DNA of 64,000 nt. Source: AP-15 sp963814865 (lineage in GTDB: Bacteria > Pseudomonadota > Alphaproteobacteria > ATCC43930 > CGMCC-115725). The DNA lies in assembly GCA_963814865.1 (NCBI GenBank), contig CAWFEN010000014.1, positions 1,464,670 to 1,528,669 on the forward strand, in the 5' to 3' direction. The position numbers were made by a program, and so were the translations under genes. Of this stretch, positions 55,951-64,000 are shown piece by piece. The notes under the pieces are model-generated. The model had not been told where the DNA came from. It worked only from the letters and a program-made list of their open reading frames with translations, and searched no databases. The first letter of the stretch is position 1; the number at the start of each line of letters is the position of its first letter.

Positions 55951-57189
55951 GCCGGTGAGGACGGGCCGGCCGGACTCGCCAAGGGTGGCGGCGCAGCGCG
56001 GGAGATCGCCGGCGGCAACCGCGCCGGCGGTCAGGAGGGCACGGCCCAGCGGGCAGGCGCAGGACCGGCCGTCGTGGCGGCAATCCCGGTTTCGCCGCCG
56101 GCCGGTGCGGTGGATCATCGCGACCTGGTCCGGATGCTGCTCGCGGTGCTGTTCGTCGCCGGGCTGATCGCCGCTTCATTCTGGATCTTGTGGCCGTTTC
56201 TGCCGGCAATCATCTGGGCAACCACATTGGTGGTCGCGACCTGGTCGGTCATGCTGCGGGTCCAGCGGCGCTTGTGGCACCGGCGCGGGCTCGCGGTCGC
56301 GGTCATGACCGTGGCGCTGCTGCTGATCTTCATCGTGCCGTTCTCGCTTGCGATCGCCGCGATCACGCAAAATTTCGACCGGATCGTCAGCTGGACGACG
56401 GCGCTGACGTCGTTCACCCTGCCGCCGCCGCCGTCGTGGCTGATCGATCTGCCGCTGGTCGGCGAGCAGGCGGCGCAACTGTGGCAGCGTGTCGCCAACA
56501 GCGGCATCAGCGACTGGGCCGCGAAGGCGGCGCCCTATGCCGGCAGCGCCGCCGGTTGGCTGGTCGGCGTGCTGGGCGGCTTCGGCATCGTCGTCGTGCA
56601 GTTTCTGCTGACCGTGATCATCGCCGCCATCCTGTATTCGGGCGGCGAGCGGGCCGCCGCCGCCGCCCGCCGCTTTGGCCATCGTCTCGCCGGCGAGCGC
56701 GGCGAGCAGTCGGTTCTGCTGGCCGGCCAGGCGATCCGCAGCGTCGCTCTCGGCGTCGTGGTGACCGCGCTCGCCCAGTCGGTGCTCGGCGGCATCGGCA
56801 TCGCGATTGCCGGCGTGCCGTTCGCCCCGGTGCTGACGGCGGTGATGTTCATGCTGTGCATCGCCCAGCTCGGGCCCGCCCCGGTGCTGGTGCCGGTGGT
56901 GATCTGGCTGTATTGGAGCGGCAAGCCGGTGTGGGGCACCTTTTTTCTGGTCTGGGCCGTCATGGTGCTCAGCCTCGACAGCATCGTCCGCCCGCTGCTG
57001 ATCAGGAAAGGCGCGCATGTGCCGCTGCTGGTGCTGCTCGCCGGGGTGATCGGCGGCCTGATCGCCTTTGGTCTCGTCGGCATATTCCTCGGCCCGGTCG
57101 TGCTCGCGGTGGCGTACACCTTGCTGCTGTCGTGGATGGCCGAGGATCCGGTTGCGGTGGAGACGGATGCGATCGACCGCCGCGGCTGA
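55918..57189 (+). CDS. AI-2E family permease (YdiK/PerM-like)
   Basis: An inner-membrane protein of up to 423 residues with about eight helices. The first pair is MLLAVLFVAGLIAASFWILW and PAIIWATTLVVATWSVML. The later FLLTVIIAAILYSGGER, GHRLAGERGEQSVLLAGQA, QSVLGGIGIAIAGVPFAPVL and LSLDSIVRPLLIRKGAHVPL blocks are the family core. Some members export quorum signal, others act as Na/H antiporters; this one is unassigned. The first 65 residues before the helices are low complexity, so the real start may be downstream, for instance close to 56100. Confidence 0.85.
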   Translation: MRGRVRRRSQHAGEDGPAGLAKGGGAAREIAGGNRAGGQEGTAQRAGAGPAVVAAIPVSPPAGAVDHRDLVRMLLAVLFVAGLIAASFWILWPFLPAIIWATTLVVATWSVMLRVQRRLWHRRGLAVAVMTVALLLIFIVPFSLAIAAITQNFDRIVSWTTALTSFTLPPPPSWLIDLPLVGEQAAQLWQRVANSGISDWAAKAAPYAGSAAGWLVGVLGGFGIVVVQFLLTVIIAAILYSGGERAAAAARRFGHRLAGERGEQSVLLAGQAIRSVALGVVVTALAQSVLGGIGIAIAGVPFAPVLTAVMFMLCIAQLGPAPVLVPVVIWLYWSGKPVWGTFFLVWAVMVLSLDSIVRPLLIRKGAHVPLLVLLAGVIGGLIAFGLVGIFLGPVVLAVAYTLLLSWMAEDPVAVETDAIDRRG

Positions 57190-57300
57190 TCGGGGCGCCG
57201 GCGCCGCCTTGCGGATCCGCCGGCAAACCAGCATACAGTCGATGCGCGTGGCGGCGCGCCCGGTGGCGGCCTGACTGCGATCACCATGGGGAAAACGATG

Positions 57301-57720
57301 AATCTTGGATTTCGGGGGTTCTGCCTTTTGCTGCTGCTGATGCCGGCGCTCGCGGTCTCCGCCGCATCGGGCGCCCAGACTGCGCCGAGCTCGACGGTTC
57401 CGGGGACGCCCCGTTTTCTCGTGTATTTCGACGAATTCAGCGCGAACCTCTCCAACGAAGCAAAGACGGTCATCGCCAATGCGGCAAAGCAGGCGAAGGA
57501 AGCGCACGCCAGGCGGATAACCGTCCAGGCGCGGGCGAGCGCCACCGGCACGGCAGTGACGAACAAGTACCTCGCCATGACGCGCAGCTCGATCGTGACC
57601 GATCAGCTGGAGGCGGATGGAATCGCGCGCAGCATGGTCCGCCAGCAGCCGATCGGACAGACCGGATCGAGCGATCCCTCGGTCTACAACCGCCGCGTCG
57701 ACATCATCGTCGGACATTGA
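57301..57720 (+). CDS. Exported OmpA-like domain protein
   Basis: 139 residues. MNLGFRGFCLLLLLMPALAV is a Sec signal peptide cleaved near VSAASGA. The mature 110 residues form one OmpA/MotB-like domain: FLVYFDEFSANLSNEAKTVI, RITVQARASATGTAVTNKYL, then AMTRSSIVTDQLEADGIAR and PSVYNRRVDIIVG. This should bind peptidoglycan in the periplasm without an outer-membrane anchor. ATG 57301 lies behind catggggaaaacg, with an alternative ATG 57286. Confidence 0.82.
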   Translation, partial: NLGFRGFCLLLLLMPALAVSAASGAQTAPSSTVPGTPRFLVYFDEFSANLSNEAKTVIANAAKQAKEAHARRITVQARASATGTAVTNKYLAMTRSSIVTDQLEADGIARSMVRQQPIGQTGSSDPSVYNRRVDIIVGH

Positions 57721-57781
57721 ATTGGAGACCGGCCGCAGGCCGGCGCGATGGTCCCGGGATCGCGTTGACGATCGCCGGGAA

Positions 57782-58478
57782 CTACCAATCGATCGTCAAC
57801 GCGCCTGCCTGCATTTCAAACCCCTTCAGCCGGCTGAGAAAGCTCATCCCGAGCACCGACTGACCGAGGTTTTCGATCACCGCGGCCTGGACGTTGTCGA
57901 GCGACAGCTGATCGATGCGAACCTCGCGCAGCAATAGGGGCGCGGCTCGGACCGTGCCGTTGCCGGTCTGCACGGGCTTGTCGAACACCAGCTCGCTGGC
58001 GCTGATCCCCACGGCGCGCGCATCCTCGGGGCTGAGAAAGACGAGAACTCGCCCCGGTGTCCACGAGCAGCCGCACCGGCGCGCCGTCGATTTCGGCCGG
58101 GAGCACGAAGTGCCCGTTCGGACCGGCGCGATAGACAAGGGTATGGGTGGCAGGGGGCCGCAGGACGGTCGGCGCCGGGGCGTTCTCAGCCGGCGAGGCC
58201 GCCGGGAGCGCGCGCCGGGACGCGTCGGCGTTGCCGGCCGCGCCGGCTGGCACGTGCTTCGGAGCGGGGCGCAAATTCCAGAAGATCCACCCGTAAGTCT
58301 GCCCGTCATCGTATTTGACCTGGCACAAGGCGCTGCCCGCCGAGACGATGGTGCCGATCCTGCCCTCCCGATCGATCACCTGTGCGCCGGCAATGCATTT
58401 GGTCAGCGCCTGCGCCGAGACCGGCGCGGGCGCGGCTGCCAGGGCGAGGGCGGCGAATGTCAAAGCCGGTCGGTTCAT
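57782..58478 (-). pseudogene. Retropepsin-like aspartic protease, one frameshift beside the active site
   Basis: A signal peptide (MNRPALTFAALALAAAPAPV) leads to an SH3-like stretch (CQVKYDDGQTYGWIFWNLRP), a linker, and the catalytic motif VRLLVDTGAS of a single-domain TIGR02281-like clan AA protease. Immediately afterwards, near 58050, the frame shifts. The rest (FLSPEDARAVGISASELVF, QAAVIENLGQSVLGMSFLSR, FEMQAGALTIDW) continues in the next frame to the stop at 57782. The span of 697 bases is one over a codon multiple. Repairing one inserted base restores 231 residues. Confidence 0.82.
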
Positions 58479-58533
58479 GCCGGTGCGCGCCGCGGCCGCG
58501 GAGAAAGCATGGGTTTTATCCCGATGAGCGGCG

Positions 58534-59767
58534 TCACTGCCGCGGGCGGAACAGCTCGGGCGGGTGCCGCAGGACCGTCTGCCGCCCGCGTTTGAAGACC
58601 GCCAGCGGCTGGCGGATCTCGGCGATCGCCTGCTCGGGGGTCTCGGCGTCGATGATTACGATGTCGGCCGGGTTGCCGATGGCGAGCCCGTAATCCTCGA
58701 GGTTGAGGAGCCGGGCCGAGCGCGCGGTCAGCATCGCGAAGCATTCGCGCAATTGCTCGGCGCGGGCGATCTGCAGGACGTTGGCGTGCAAATTCGCCAT
58801 CCGGATCAGCGAGCAATCGCCATAGGGCGTCGCCGGGTTCAGCACATTGTTGGTCGAGAGCGAACAATTGACGCCGTGCTCGACGAGGAAATTGGCGTCG
58901 GCGACGCCGCGGCGCACATCATGGTCCCGGTCGCGGCCCATCAGGTAGAGATCGGTCAGCGGCAATACGGTCACCGCGACGCCGGCATCGCCGATCCGCC
59001 GGGCCAGGACGGCGAGCTCGTCCGGCGGCAATGCGGCGAGCTTGGCCATGTGGCCGACGACGACCCGGCCGCCGCGCCGGTACTGTTCGGTCAGCTCGCA
59101 GACGAGCGGGATGTCGAGCGGGTCGGGCGTGTCGCCGACATCGAGGTGGATGTCGATATCGACATCGAATTCGCGGGCAAGCTCGAAAATCCGGCGGATC
59201 TGGCCGGCGTGATCGGTATCGTAGCGCGGCGCGCCGCCGATCGCCCTGGCGCCGCGCTCGAGGCCCTCGACCAGCAGCGCGTCGGTGCCGGGATTATTGG
59301 TCAGCCCGTCCTGCGCGAAGACGCAGATCTCGATGTCGATCGCCCATTGGTAATCGGCGATCAGCGACTGCACCCCGTCGAAGCCGCGCATGCCGATCGC
59401 CGGGATCGACCTCGACCTGGGTGCGCATGCGCGTCGCGCCGTTCAGGATGCAGTCTTCGAGGGTTTGCGCGGCGCGCCGCCGCACGTCTTCGACGGTGAT
59501 GTCCGGCTTGATCGCCGCCACCTGTTTCATCGGGCTGATCCGGCGCACCGTTTCGGGCGGGCAGCGGCCGATCAGCCGGGATTTGTCGAGATGGATGTGG
59601 GTTTCGACCAGGCCGGCGCAGGCGAGGCGCCCACCCGCGTCATAGCTCTCGGCCGCATCGCCGAGACCGCGCCCGAGCGCGACGATCCTGCCGCCGGCGA
59701 CGCCGATATCCAGCATTTCCCCCGCCGGCCGATCGGCGAGCCGGGCGTTGCGTACGATCAAATCCAT
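58534..59767 (-). pseudogene. Amidohydrolase (cytosine deaminase-like), one frameshift
   Basis: A metal-dependent hydrolase of the cytosine deaminase/TRZ-ATZ type. The first 125 residues from ATG 59767 contain MDLIVRNARLADRPAGEMLD and the metal HxH in GLVETHIHLDKSRLIG. After a frameshift near 59402 (an extra C in a CCC/CC run) come FDIDLH-like DVDIDIHLDVGDTPDPLD, GGRVVVGHMAKLAALPPDE and the Asp region NCSLSTNNVLNPATPYGDCS, ending PPELFRPRQ. All metal ligands are present across the two frames. The span of 1,234 bases is one over a codon multiple. Confidence 0.85.
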
Positions 59768-59932
59768 CCCGAGCCCTTCGTCGATAAGGTCGGCCGCGGA
59801 CCCAAGCATACGGCCCCGCCAGCCATGCGGGAAAGCGGAGCATCGCCCCGGCCGTCATGCGGCGCCGCGGCGCGGTGCTACGATGTCGCCCGCATCATCA
59901 GGATGACGGCGCCTTGAAGGATGGAGGAGAAG

Positions 59933-60835
59933 ATGCGGATCGGGTTCATCGGGACCGGGACGATGGGGCAGCCGATGCTGGCGAACCTCGTCGGCAAGGG
60001 GTTTGCGGTCACCGCCTATGACGTCGTGCCGGCGGCGCTCGACGCCGCGGTCGCGCGCGGCGCGGCAAGGGCGGGCTCGGCGGCGGAGGCGGCGGTCTCC
60101 GGCGATCTGGTGATCACCATGCTGCCCTCCTCGGCCAATGTCGAAGCCGTCTATCTCGGCCCCGACGGGATCGGCGAGCGGGTGGCGCCGGGGCGGCTCT
60201 GCGTCGACATGTCGACGATCGATCCCGGCACCTCGCAGCTTGTCGCGGCGCGCCTCAAGGAACGCGGCGTGCGGTTTCTCGATGCGCCGGTCTCGGGCGG
60301 GGTCGGCGGTGCCGCGGCCGGAACGCTCGCCATCATGGTCGGCGGCGATGCGGGCGATCTCGCCGAGGCGCGGCCGGCATTGGCGGCGATGGGCGGCAAC
60401 ATCATCCATGTCGGCGCGGTCGGCGCCGGCGAGGTCGCCAAATTGTGCAACAATTTGATCTCGGGCTCGGCCCTTGTCGCCGTCGCCGAGGCGTTCCGGA
60501 TCGGCGCGGCGTTCGGGGTCGATCCGCAGATCCTGACCGATGTCATCGCCAAATCCTCGGGCGCCACCTGGGTCATGGAGCACGCGCATCCGGTGCCGGG
60601 GCTGGTCGCGAGCGCCGCGTCGAGCCGCGACTATGCCGGCGGGTTCATGACCGACCTGATGGCGAAGGATCTCGGCCTCGCGGTCAATGCCGCGCGCGCG
60701 AAGCGGGTGCCGGTCGTCGTCGCGCCGGCCGCCCAGCAGCTCTACCGCATGGCCTCCTCGCACGGTTTCGGCCGCAAGGATTTCTCCTCGGTCTACCAGT
60801 TCCTGAAGCCGTCGAGCGACGACGCCCCGGTCTAG
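59933..60835 (+). CDS. NAD(P)-dependent beta-hydroxyacid dehydrogenase (HIBADH family)
   Basis: A 300-residue enzyme. MRIGFIGTGTMGQPMLANLV is the Rossmann start, MSTIDPGTSQLVAARLKE and FLDAPVSGGVGGAAAGTL the substrate loop, and GEVAKLCNNLISGSALVAV holds the catalytic Lys. Ends KPSSDDAPV with normal length, unlike the extended relative at 14394. ATG 59933 follows ggatggaggagaag. The divergent neighbour is the broken amidohydrolase, so the two may once have served one catabolic pathway. Confidence 0.93.
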   Translation: MRIGFIGTGTMGQPMLANLVGKGFAVTAYDVVPAALDAAVARGAARAGSAAEAAVSGDLVITMLPSSANVEAVYLGPDGIGERVAPGRLCVDMSTIDPGTSQLVAARLKERGVRFLDAPVSGGVGGAAAGTLAIMVGGDAGDLAEARPALAAMGGNIIHVGAVGAGEVAKLCNNLISGSALVAVAEAFRIGAAFGVDPQILTDVIAKSSGATWVMEHAHPVPGLVASAASSRDYAGGFMTDLMAKDLGLAVNAARAKRVPVVVAPAAQQLYRMASSHGFGRKDFSSVYQFLKPSSDDAPV

Positions 60836-61326
60836 CCCGAAGGCCCTTCCCGGCCCGGCATCGCTGCTTTCGCTGTTATCTGCAGAGAATTCTGCAGCCA
60901 ACCCGCATCTCCCCTCGTGACTTGGCCGCCCGTCTCGGGATGAAGATGGCATGCGATTACGGCAATTTTGCCGTTGCCGAGAGGGCAGGGAGGTTTTCTT
61001 TCTTGTCGCCGTGGTCCACCGGCTTGGACTGCGGCCGGCCCAGCAACCGGCTCCAGCTAAGGTCCGCCGCGTGCAAGGCGGACCGCCGCCGGGCAATCAC
61101 GAATGCCCGCTCGCGACCCCGCAGCTGCCATTCCAAGATCGGAGGCCAAACCTATTGAAAAGGGTGGAATCCGGGCCTTCGCGGCTCCACGTGCCGACGG
61201 CGAGGTTGCGCCGAAACCGGCCGTCTCCCCGGCGCGTGTTCCGTCGTTTCCCATCATTTCAGGGTCGGACGCTGTTTTTCGATCCCAGGGGAACTCACCA
61301 CCCAACTAATTGGCCTTCTAGGCGGC
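60836..61326. other. Intergenic region, about 490 bases, no gene seen
   Basis: GC-rich host DNA gives way here to the AT-richer ATPase/DUF4435 island. Short open frames exist on both strands but lack ribosome sites and family features. No tRNA gene, integrase or attachment repeat was found. A short palindrome, taggcggccta, overlaps the end of the DUF4435 gene. Confidence 0.5.
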
Positions 61327-62193
61327 CTAAAGCAGCCGAGACTGCAATATCCGGTAGGGTTTATTGTCGTGACTCCACATTGTAATTTGACCATAAAGCG
61401 GCAATGCCTTGAAATCGTCGTCCGTGAAGGCCAACCTCAAGTGTATTTCGACCTCGCTTGACCGGGTCTGAGACCGCTGTCTTGAAGCGAGCCCTTCTCT
61501 AAGGCATGCTCCGAGAGCACAGTAAAAATCATGACCGTTCGTCAGTTGACGGAGATCGTATGGCTGGGTTGAGGCTTGTTCGAGTTGTTTTTTCAGTGCT
61601 TGCTTTACGTCATTGGTAGTCAGGCGGTTTGCAAAGATCAGATCCACATAGCCGGCAACATCCACTACGAAATCGACGAAGCAAGGGGCAATATCGATTT
61701 CTGCGAGTTGGAAGCGAATAACGCGGCGATGGTTCAGAAATCGCGTAACCGAAACTGGTTTTAATCCCTCCAAGATCTTATCTATCACTTCGCCAGCCGA
61801 TCCACGTGTTTTCCGTCTCTCTGGATCTGTAACCTGAGTTAAATATCTTTCGACCACATTAGGTCGCGCCCAATCAAGATCAAAGTCGTGTGCATCTGAG
61901 TATATCAGGCCCTCGTGTTCCTCAAGCGAGTCATCCACACGCCCAAAGTCAGCATCGATCACCCCGAGAACTCCGGCGAATCCGTCCTCGTAAAGCAACT
62001 TAATTGCTTCAACGGCATTCTTCTTCCCGTAACAGTTTACGAAAGAGCATTCATCACCATCAATAAACGAGTAAAAGCGCTGGATGTCGGTGGTGCCCTC
62101 CACAAGTAAGAATGATCCTTTGTGAACCTTCCTTTCTAACCTGACTTCTTGAGCGATGTCGTGTTCGTCCATATACCTCGCTATGGAAATCAT
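61327..62193 (-). CDS. ariB: DUF4435 Toprim-like protein, PARIS AriB type
   Basis: 288 residues. DUF4435 features are GSFLLVEGTTDIQRFYSFID with the Toprim-like Glu, then GVLGVIDADFGRVDDSLEE with the acidic DxD. YSDAHDFDLDWARPNVVERY follows, and a C-terminal half of mixed helices. In the PARIS anti-phage system AriB is the nuclease-like effector held by the AriA ATPase and released when a phage anti-restriction protein is sensed. The start overlaps the ATPase stop by one base (TGATG). The reading frame is intact. Base composition is clearly richer in A+T than the flanks. The sister fold OLD/Toprim is an alternative, but the gene pair favours PARIS. Confidence 0.82.
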   Translation of the reverse strand: MISIARYMDEHDIAQEVRLERKVHKGSFLLVEGTTDIQRFYSFIDGDECSFVNCYGKKNAVEAIKLLYEDGFAGVLGVIDADFGRVDDSLEEHEGLIYSDAHDFDLDWARPNVVERYLTQVTDPERRKTRGSAGEVIDKILEGLKPVSVTRFLNHRRVIRFQLAEIDIAPCFVDFVVDVAGYVDLIFANRLTTNDVKQALKKQLEQASTQPYDLRQLTNGHDFYCALGACLREGLASRQRSQTRSSEVEIHLRLAFTDDDFKALPLYGQITMWSHDNKPYRILQSRLL

Positions 62194-63602
62194 CAGGCGG
62201 CGTCCTCTTCTTCGTCGTCCGCACTTCCCTCGTCTACATCGCCCAACTCGACGACAAGATCACCCCATCGACCGATAAGCTGTGGAGAATGGGTAGCCAG
62301 GATGACATCGAATTTGTTAAGACTAATGATTTTCATCAGGTCTGATATGAACTTCTTTTGCCATGCGACATGAAGAGAAAGTTCTGGTTCGTCGATCAAT
62401 ATTAGAGAATTTTGCTTAATTTGAAACAGCAGTTCGAAAAACAGGACGAGCTGATGCTGCTCTCCTGATGATAATCGTTCGATAGGGATTTTGCGGTCTT
62501 TGAATATGACTTCTATGCCATTCTGTCGAGTGATCCGAACATCTTTTGTAACGAAGCGCTGGTCGATCAAAGCTTTGAACAATTTAATTCTAGCAAGTAA
62601 ATCCGAAAGCGAGGCCAGCTTCTGGCTGGTATGATCCACATACACGCTCAAAACTCCCGCCATCGCCGGTTCGAGCGGACCTTCCGGCAGCGACACGGGG
62701 TCATCCGCCTCGGTGTCGAGGATGCCGGCATCCATTAGCTCTTTGCGCTTCCCGTCGAGATCCTGGAGTTGAGATTTCAGTTCCTCGGAAGGTAGCGTTA
62801 TGGTGGTGTGGCTCATGACGCGCGTTGGAAAGGCCCTATCGAGAGATTGTGAGAGCGTAGCGTAAACATTGATCTGCTGCGAAATGATGGTCTTGAGCGC
62901 TTGAGCCTTCCTGGCAATCGCTAGGGTCAATGGCGGTCGTCGACTATGGCGAAAGTGAATATCCTCATCGTCGTCCCGGAGAATCAGCAAACGCTGAGTT
63001 TCTATGAGATGGCAATCAATTTGAGATGTAATAGCGGTCAACGCTTCGGATTTTTTGCCAAATAAATTTTCTCTCACCGTCTCTGGCAATGCATCTCCAT
63101 AATTTTCGATTACCTCAGAGGCGCTGTACGTTTCGCTTGTCGCATCATGCCGCCAAATATTGCTGCCAATTCTTGTCAGAATGGCAGTATCCTTTCTATC
63201 TGCATTAGGTGTCTCGGATGACCGATCCTTGGTGTCCAGTCGTCAAGTATTACACCTCCAAAATCCTTGACAATAACATGAATTACCGTTCGTTCTGGTG
63301 ATTGGTCGTCTTTTTCACCTTGTAGTTCCTTAGTTATCTATCGTCGTCCCTTCATTAAACCGATAGGATATTTTTCGGAAGACGTTGTCAGAAAATACCG
63401 CCCACTTTTGTTCAAAAAGGCCAGCAATCATTCGCAAACAAAAAGTCTGCCTGTGCCGTTGGGCGCAATGACGGCCGTGACATGCTTTTCAACATTTAAG
63501 GGAATCTTATAGTCAAACTCATCGAATAATTTCTCGATGTCAAACTCTACGAGTCATCCGTGCATACGGGGTCGTCTGTTGGACTTGATTAGCGTCGCTC
63601 AC
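62193..63602 (-). pseudogene. ariA: AAA15/ABC-type ATPase, PARIS AriA type, frameshifted 5' end
   Basis: The C-terminal 300 residues are open from TTG 63089 and beyond: signature IERLSSGEQHQLVLFFELL, Walker B SLILIDEPELSLH and H-loop VILATHSPQLIGRWG. The N-terminal 170 residues are recoverable only by changing frames. GTG 63602 (behind ggagataacgc) starts VSDANQVQQTTPYARM; then VEFDIEKLFDEFDYKIPLNV and Walker A APNGTG(K)TFCLRMIAGLFE; then ELQGEKDDQSPERTVIHVIV; then DRSSETPNADRKDTAIL. Breaks lie near 63550, 63448, 63333 and 63237; the one at 63448 destroys Walker A by loss of one A. Repaired length is about 470 residues, as expected for AriA. The total is a codon multiple. Confidence 0.78.
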
Positions 63603-64000
63603 GCGTTATCTCCGTCCCTGGCGGCGCTCATTTCTGGTCCGGTAGGAGCGCGCCCCAAAAGTTTATCGCCCCAACCGAGGTAGGCCAAGAGGCCCGCATT
63701 TTCCTCCAAGCCTCGACGCGGTAAGAGAGGGGCGCTTCGGGGCAAATCCAGCCGTTCGATCGCGGTATCGACGACGGCTTAGGGTCGATATTGGGAATCA
63801 AGCGCGCCCTCTCACGAGCAGCCTTGGATCGCAAACCGGTATCCAGGCGGGGACCGCACCGGAGATCGAAGCGGCAGCTTGTCTTCATCCCGGCGCGGGG
63901 CGGGATCTGCATTTGGCGTTGGTGTGGTGATTGCGGGGCGGCTTCGGCGGATCGGGCGACGCTGGCGGCAGTGGGGTCGAGGTTGACACGCGGCCTCCGA
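63603..64000. other. Right end of window, no gene supported
   Basis: About 400 bases upstream of the ATPase gene. It must hold that operon's promoter near 63610-63700. A leftward open frame of 94 codons (63628-63912) has no ribosome site and no recognised family. Towards the edge the GC content returns to host level; a fragment near 63890-63920 resembles one arm of the alphaproteobacterial 'cccggcg' mirror repeats. Confidence 0.4.

Noticed and set aside
62193..63089. A stand-alone 298-residue ATPase starting at the TTG 63089
   Set aside because: It would lack Walker A entirely. Conserved sequence continues upstream in other frames to a GTG with a good ribosome site, so a frameshifted full-length ATPase is the better reading.
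63628..63912. A leftward 94-codon open frame at the window end
   Set aside because: No ribosome site, no recognisable family, and composition like noncoding DNA.
1..64000. tRNA genes, integrase, attachment sites or CRISPR arrays that would delimit the accessory islands
   Set aside because: Searched by eye for T-loop consensus sequences, repeated spacers and integrase motifs near 15.5, 23.1 and 61.3 kb; none could be supported.

Overview
The window is GC-rich chromosomal DNA (roughly two-thirds G+C by eye), most likely from a free-living, metabolically broad alphaproteobacterium. Supporting signs are a homoserine dehydrogenase / class II fructose-bisphosphatase / RecJ neighbourhood, a class I PHA synthase, homospermidine synthase, a TRAP transporter operon, and many CoA-, flavin- and NAD-linked catabolic enzymes. 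A genus cannot be named from the sequence alone. No rRNA, tRNA or CRISPR array was seen.

Layout. 1-13.3 kb: an MFS transporter cut by the window edge, a WYL regulator beside a cupin-like protein, a leftward TRAP operon (two near-duplicate binding proteins, a fused DctQM permease, an aldo/keto reductase), then a rightward catabolic run (luciferase-like monooxygenase, HMG-CoA-lyase-like enzyme, broken GFA protein, AtzG-like small protein, amidase, sulfurtransferase, GNAT). 13.3-15.5 kb: a second luciferase-like gene and a 3-hydroxyisobutyrate-dehydrogenase-like gene. 15.6-23.1 kb: an accessory scar. A PHP-ATPase gene of the TrlF type is split into three pieces by two different IS1380-family elements, followed by a broken Fic gene fused head-on to half of an HpcH/HpaI aldolase. 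23.1-31.2 kb: three tandem MHS-type MFS genes and a nucleoside transporter, with a scar showing that an MFS-NupC unit was once tandemly duplicated and then partly deleted. 31.3-44 kb: a TPP-dependent enzyme, an EEP-family hydrolase, homospermidine synthase, an M23 peptidase, a DUF4337 protein, recJ, glpX, a secreted beta-propeller protein and hom. 44-61 kb: an OmpA-type lipoprotein, PhaC, CBS-BON protein, CaiB-type CoA transferase, GST, serine hydrolase, FAD oxidoreductase, a third luciferase-like gene, HlyIII-like protein, phosphoribosyltransferase, AI-2E-type permease, a small OmpA-like protein, an aspartic protease, an amidohydrolase and a second NAD-dependent dehydrogenase. 61.3-63.6 kb: an AT-richer island with an ATPase/DUF4435 pair that matches the PARIS anti-phage architecture.

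The strongest overall message is decay of accessory genes. About a dozen genes carry one or more single-base indels, mostly in short homopolymers, while core genes (recJ, glpX, hom) are open. The indels cluster densely in a GFA gene and in the 5' end of the PARIS ATPase. Either the accessory DNA is being inactivated, or parts of this assembly carry homopolymer errors; the sequence alone cannot settle which.
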